Below are positions 59,477 through 64,000 of a DNA stretch of 64,000 nucleotides, in pieces. Location: contig DATBFG010000021.1 in assembly GCA_036558645.1 (NCBI GenBank), positions 1 through 64,000 on the forward strand. Reading direction: 5' to 3'. This DNA is from DATBFG01 sp036558645 (GTDB lineage Bacteria; Acidobacteriota; Terriglobia; Terriglobales; Acidobacteriaceae). The notes below the pieces were generated by a model, which saw only the letters and a list, made by a program, of their open reading frames with translations, did not search any database and was not told the origin of the DNA. How positions within the stretch are numbered: the stretch's first letter is position 1; each line of letters begins with the position of its first letter. The translations under genes and the position numbers were made by a program.

Positions 59477-60265
59477 ATGGAAACCGGTCTAAAAAATCGC
59501 GTTGCAATTGTGGCAGCATCAAGTCAGGGAATTGGCAAGGCCACTGCGCAGGCATTCGCAGCCGAGGGTTGCCGTTTAGCGATCTGTGCGCGCAACGCAG
59601 CGGCCCTGGAGGTGGCCGCGGAGAGCATACGTGCGCGGCAGGGTACCGAGGTTTACGCGGAAGCGCTTGACGTTACCGATGCCGAAGATGTTCAGGAGTT
59701 TGTGAACAAAGTTGTAGATCGGTTTGGCGGTGTCGACATTTGCGTCACGAACGCCGGAGGCCCCCCCGCCAAAGGATTTCTTGAGACCACCGCCGAAGAT
59801 TGGAGAAGAGCAGTTGATGCGAACTTCCTCAGCGTTGTCTATTTCGCGCAAGCTGTCATTCCTCATATGCGGCGCAAACAATGGGGACGCATCATCACGA
59901 TTACGTCTATTACGACCAAGCAACCTGTTTCTGACCTCGTTCTTTCAAACGCAGCCCGTGCCGCGGTTGTCGGTCTTGTAAAGAGCCTGGCGAATGAGTT
60001 CGGTAAGGACGGTATCCTGGTGAACAATGTGGGACCTGGATACACAGCTACAGACCGCCTCAAACAACTTGCTAAGACCAGATCGTCGGTCCTCGGACAA
60101 TCAGAAGAGCAGATCTTTGCCAATTGGGCCGCGGACGCACCTCTGAAGCGTGTGGGCGACCCGCGAGAGATTGCCGATGCAATTGTCTGGCTGGCATCGG
60201 AGCGCGCCTCCTACGTAACAGGGCAGACACTCCTAATAGACGGTGGGATCTACAAAGGTCTGTAA
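59477..60265 (+). CDS. SDR-family protein with non-canonical catalytic residues
   Basis: The 262-residue protein has the Rossmann fold of classical short-chain dehydrogenases. The cofactor motif reads AASSQGIGKA (Ala for the usual TG start), NAGG is present at about 92-95, and S144 matches the catalytic serine. The YxxxK pair is missing: the Tyr position is S157 and the Lys position is R161 in LSNAARAAVVGLVKSLANEF. The C-terminal VNNVGPGYTATDRL and VTGQTLLIDGG are normal. I recall FabG-like SDRs with an SNxxR variant, so this is probably a lineage trait, not decay. Whether it reduces a substrate is uncertain. It faces away from the PLP enzyme. Confidence 0.88.
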   Translation: METGLKNRVAIVAASSQGIGKATAQAFAAEGCRLAICARNAAALEVAAESIRARQGTEVYAEALDVTDAEDVQEFVNKVVDRFGGVDICVTNAGGPPAKGFLETTAEDWRRAVDANFLSVVYFAQAVIPHMRRKQWGRIITITSITTKQPVSDLVLSNAARAAVVGLVKSLANEFGKDGILVNNVGPGYTATDRLKQLAKTRSSVLGQSEEQIFANWAADAPLKRVGDPREIADAIVWLASERASYVTGQTLLIDGGIYKGL

Positions 60266-60476
60266 CGGGTGTTTCAGTTAAGCATCGCAGGCTCTATTGC
60301 CAAAGTCTGTCGACTTCTAGTAATCTAGCGCGCATTCCTTACCCGCAGTTCTAAAGCAGCGGTGTTGCTGGGTGTCGGGAGACCCCATGTTGACTCCTTC
60401 GGCGGCCGGTCTCGTATTCATATTCAAACCATCCTTGCTGTGCTCATACGGATTGTTCCAATGTAGTTCCTTTCGC

Positions 60477-60491
60477 ACAAATCCTATTTGT
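60477..60491. promoter_or_regulatory. Inverted repeat upstream of Oar-type receptor 3
   Basis: ACAAAT-CCT-ATTTGT is a perfect 6-bp inverted repeat with a 3-base centre, about 47 bases ahead of the receptor ATG, in a spacer that otherwise carries no gene. It may be an operator. No regulator gene lies next to it. Confidence 0.35.
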
Positions 60492-60537
60492 CCACAATAA
60501 ACGTCGTTGAGCGACAGTGGTTTACCCGGAGGGTTTA

Positions 60538-63500
60538 TGCCAGGGCCATGCACGAGACTTTTCTTAGTGGTTTTTGCCGCAACTCTGCTAATTGGTAATG
60601 CTTTCGCACAAGGTGGTGCCACAGGAGCAATCTCCGGCTCCGTGGAAGACGCTAGCGGCGCCGTTGTAGCCAATGCCGACATTCAGGTCATTAACCAGCA
60701 GACAAACACCACGGCTCGTTCTGCGAAGACGGACGCAACCGGGAGCTTCGTCGTCCAACTGCTTCCCGTCGGCACTTACACGGTAGTTGTTTCCGGCAGT
60801 GGATTTCAGCAAGCTCGATTTCCCGACATTGTGGTCCGGGTTACCGAGACCACCCGCATGACCGCGAAGTTGCGTCCACAGGCTGTTCAGGAAAAAATCG
60901 AAGTGCAGGCAATTGTGCAAACGGTTGAAACCACCACGGCTACGACAGGCCAGGCGATCGAGTCCAATACCATTCGTAGTCTGCCCCTGGCAACGCAGAA
61001 CTTTCAGCAATTGCTGACGCTATCGGCAGGAGCTCAGAGTGAACTGAATGCATCGTCGCAACTCGGACGAGGCGATGTTCGCATTCAGGTGAACGGCCAA
61101 CGTGAAGATAATAACAACTACCTGATTGAAGGCATCAGCGCTACCGACTACAACGTCGCAGAGCTGACAAATACCCCGTTGCCGAGTCCCGATGTCGTGC
61201 AGGAGTTCAAAGTCCAGACCAGCCTTTACGATGCCACCCAAGGACGAAATGGCGGCGGAAACATCAATGCCATCCTGAAGACCGGAACCAATACCTTCCA
61301 TGGCAGTGTGTTCGAGTTCTTCCGCAACACGGTCCTGAACGCAAACGAGTACTTCAACAAGGGAAACCAAGCTGCGCTCGGGCTGCCGAACGAACGTCCT
61401 GACATCAAGCAGAACATTTTTGGCGGCAGCTTGGGAGGACCCATCGGCAAAGATGGAAAGTTTGGCTACTTCTTCCTCAACTATCAAGGAACAAGGCAGC
61501 GCAGCGGACTTTCTGCCGGAACCATCATCAGCACGACTCTGCCGATCCTCCCGACCGCCCTTCGGGGAACGCCCGGCTATGCACAGACGCTGGTGGATAC
61601 ATTCTTCCCCGGCGATCCCAATGTCACAGCAGCGAACATCGATCCCGTCGCGCTGAACCTTCTGAATTTCCGAAGCAGTCAGTTTAACGACGCCAATGGA
61701 TATCTCTTTCCATCATTGTCCGGTCTCTCGTGCGCTACTTGTTCCGCTCCATTCGTTATCAGCAAGCCGGGAAAGTACACGGATGACCAGTTCACTGTGA
61801 ATTACGACCGCGATTTCCGCGGCGGCAAGGACAAGATTTCCGGAAGGTTCTTCTTTTCAAACTTTCGCTCAATCACGCCATTCGGCGCTGGAGGCCTAAC
61901 CGCGACACTCGGCGGCACCATCAGTCCTACGGACTTGAATTTCCCGTTGGACCAGCCGGTACACGACCGGTTCTTTAGTGTGGCCGAAACTCACTTGTTC
62001 AATCCCCGGCTCGTCAACGAATTCCGGTTTGGGTTGGTTCACATTAACAACGAGTCAATCAACCAGCCCATCGTCACCGTAGACGATTTGGGAATCAACC
62101 GTCCCAACGACAATCTCTATCAGACGATCTACAAGTTCACATTCTCCACTTTCCAACTGGGACCGACGCCCGGGGCCGATCAGAGCCAGCTTCAAAACAA
62201 CTACACGTTTCTCGATACTGCCAGCTACGTGGTAGGAAAGCATGTGCTTCGCTTTGGCGGCGAATACGACCGGGTGAATCTCGACAAGAACTTTCCGCAG
62301 ACATTCAACGGGCAGTTGTTCTTTTTCCCGACCAGTGGGAATCCCGGCAATCCTGCCGATCCCTGTGTGCCTCTTGGGGGCTGCAGCGATTTCCAGAATT
62401 TCCTCCTCGGTCAGCCGGGCTTTTCGTTTGGCGGCAGCGGAGTCTCCAATCATGAGTACCGTGTGAATGACTATGCGCTATTTATTCAGGACGACTACAA
62501 AGCCACGCCGAATCTGACCATCAATGCTGGCCTTCGCTGGGAACTATTCGGTGCCGCTAAAGACAATCTTTGCCACATCGGCAACACGATCTCCGCCCTC
62601 GCCAATCAGGGGGACGTGCCGTTTGTATATCCAAAATGCGTGAGCGACCTAGGAGTTTCCGGCTTCAGCGGGACGCTTAGCGATACCACCATGGCCAATA
62701 GCTATGCCTCGAACTTCGGCCCACGAATCGGCTTTGCTTACGATTTGTTCGGGCACCACACAACGTCTATTCGTGGAGGCTACGGCATTTTTTACGTCCG
62801 TGAGGACGTAGGAACTATTGATCAGTTGTCGTTTACGACGCCGATTCTTCCCATCACCACTCCAACTGGGACGCCCGGAGACATGGCGGACGTGTTTGCG
62901 GTAGGCCCCGGAAGGCTACCTAGAGGCGGAGTCATCGATCCTGCGTTCATTCCCGTGTACTCCCAGTTTCTCGGATTTGTCGATTGCTCGACGGGAAATC
63001 CGACCACAGATACATCGCAATGCGCAGTGTTCAACAATGGACAACCAAATCCATTTGGTGTGACTGGAGGCAACAGCATCAATCTCTTTGGCCTGGAAGT
63101 CCCAAGACATTTCGTTTCGCCCAGCACTGCGCAGTGGAACTTCGGTATCCAGCGGCAGTTGCCGGGTAACTGGGTATTCGAAGTCGCTTATGTTGGGACG
63201 AAGGGAACTCATCTCAGGGAGACCAGGGATGCCATCCAGCCCTTCGATGCGCGCACACATCCGGTGACCATCACTGCACAGGATGGTACCCAGTACACCA
63301 TCAACCAAAACACTTTCTTTAACGCTAATGCACGATCGCGTGCAGTTGGACTGGCAACGCAGAACTACCAGTTGTTCGCCAGCGACGCTTGGTCACATTA
63401 CAATTCCCTGCAAGTAACTGCTTCGCACCGGTTTGCCCAGGCAGTTTACTTCCAGGCCGCCTATACATGGTCGAAGGCGTTGGACGCCACATCGAGCGGC

Positions 63501-64000
63501 AATACTGCCTTTAATACCGCGATCAACGACCAGACGGATCTGCGCGATTCCTATGGTCCTGCAGATTTCGATCGCACACACCGCCTCGTGATCAGTTACA
63601 ACTGGGACATGCCGTTCTTTGCCAAAGCCACGGGATGGCAGCGTTTACTGCTGAGCCACTGGCTCTTAAGCGGCATCACAACCGTACAGTCAGGAACGCC
63701 GGTCACAATCATCGACGCCGCCGGCGGAACTGGTTTCAACCTCAGTAGTCCCAACACGAGCACGGCAACCTTGAACTCCGGCTTCACCATGAGTTCCGCG
63801 CTTGCAGGCGGAGACATTCACGATCGCGTAAGAAGTTACTTTGTGCCCGGAGCCTTCAGTGGAGCGCCGGTCGTAGGGCCGAACGGTGAGACCGGATTCG
63901 GCAACCTGGGACGTAATACCTTTCGCGGACCTACGCAACAGAACTGGGACGTGTCGTTGGGGAAGAATTTTCCCATTACCGAGAGAGTCAATTTCAAGTT
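60538..64000 (+). CDS. Oar-type TonB-dependent receptor 3, 3' end beyond window
   Basis: The ATG at 60538 follows CCGGAGGG; the frame stays open to the window end, giving at least 1154 residues. A signal peptide (TRLFLVVFAATLLIGNAFAQ) precedes the carboxypeptidase-regulatory domain (GAISGSVEDASGAVVANADI, FVVQLLPVGTYTVVVSGSGF). The plug-like region shows RSLPLATQNFQQLLTLSAGA, VRIQVNGQREDNNNYLIEGI and NINAILKTGTNTFHGSVFEF; the barrel follows (VNYDRDFRGGKDKISGRFFF; YALFIQDDYKATPNLTINAG; WNFGIQRQLPGNWVFEVAYV). The C-terminus is missing, so barrel completeness cannot be judged. It is the third member of this family in the window, each with its own control region, and is probably an outer-membrane import or binding protein of unknown ligand. 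Confidence 0.9.

Overview
The window looks like chromosomal DNA of an acidobacterium, most likely in or near the class Terriglobia. This is inferred from protein families, not from a marker gene. The signs are a duplicated orphan MacB-type permease (ADOP family), three very large Oar-type TonB-dependent receptors with an N-terminal carboxypeptidase-regulatory domain, PilZ proteins ending in a 'FWGITFP' type tail, HAF-repeat and FG-GAP secreted proteins, a Sig-70_X6 type ECF sigma factor, and many short operons on both strands. I see no rRNA, tRNA, insertion sequence, prophage, CRISPR array or conjugation gene. This is ordinary chromosome rich in export, efflux and surface genes.

Layout. 1-6242: the 5' part of thiG (cut by the left edge), a dicarboxylate/amino-acid:cation symporter, the ADOP permease, an OmpA-domain envelope protein with a clear terminator, and a small basic-protein gene that appears broken by two compensating frameshifts. 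6243-13828: an alpha/beta hydrolase, a seven-repeat FG-GAP protein, an L-type lectin, two divergent PilZ proteins, an ABM monooxygenase and an exported LssY-C protein. 14043-20448: a tight operon for a complete tripartite RND efflux pump (TolC-like, lipoprotein adaptor, CusA/AcrB-like pump) ending in a YncE-like propeller. 20561-24204: small secreted proteins, a PNPOx-fold protein and an HAF-repeat protein. 24439-35368: Oar-type receptor 1 behind a good sigma-70-like promoter, then an MdtABC-like operon (one adaptor, two different RND pumps, no outer-membrane factor).

35477-37816: the ergothioneine pair egtB-egtD. 38221-43323: a PEGA-domain protein, a c-type cytochrome translationally coupled to a SnoaL-like protein, an ECF sigma factor with no kinase or anti-sigma partner in the window, and a 14-helix MFS exporter. 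43353-45789: a propeller lipoprotein and the DUF1634-TauE/SafE pair. 45840-51842: a run of alkaline-phosphatase-superfamily genes (a membrane-anchored sulfatase-like protein, a 68-residue membrane peptide, an intact phosphodiesterase-like protein, and a paralog that has lost several metal ligands), closed by a long inverted repeat that contains the stop codons of both converging genes, then a secreted TPR protein. 53233-58015: a LacI regulator directly upstream of Oar-type receptor 2, with a LacI-type palindrome between them. 58152-64000: a Cys/Met-metabolism PLP enzyme, an SDR protein without the canonical Tyr/Lys, and Oar-type receptor 3 running off the right edge.

The parts most worth a second look are the 45840-51842 cluster with its probable pseudoenzyme, the double-frameshift small gene at 5945-6187, the cytochrome/SnoaL/orphan sigma cluster, and several palindromes that no gene explains. 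No clearly new multi-gene system is demonstrated; the sulfatase/phosphodiesterase cluster is the best candidate.
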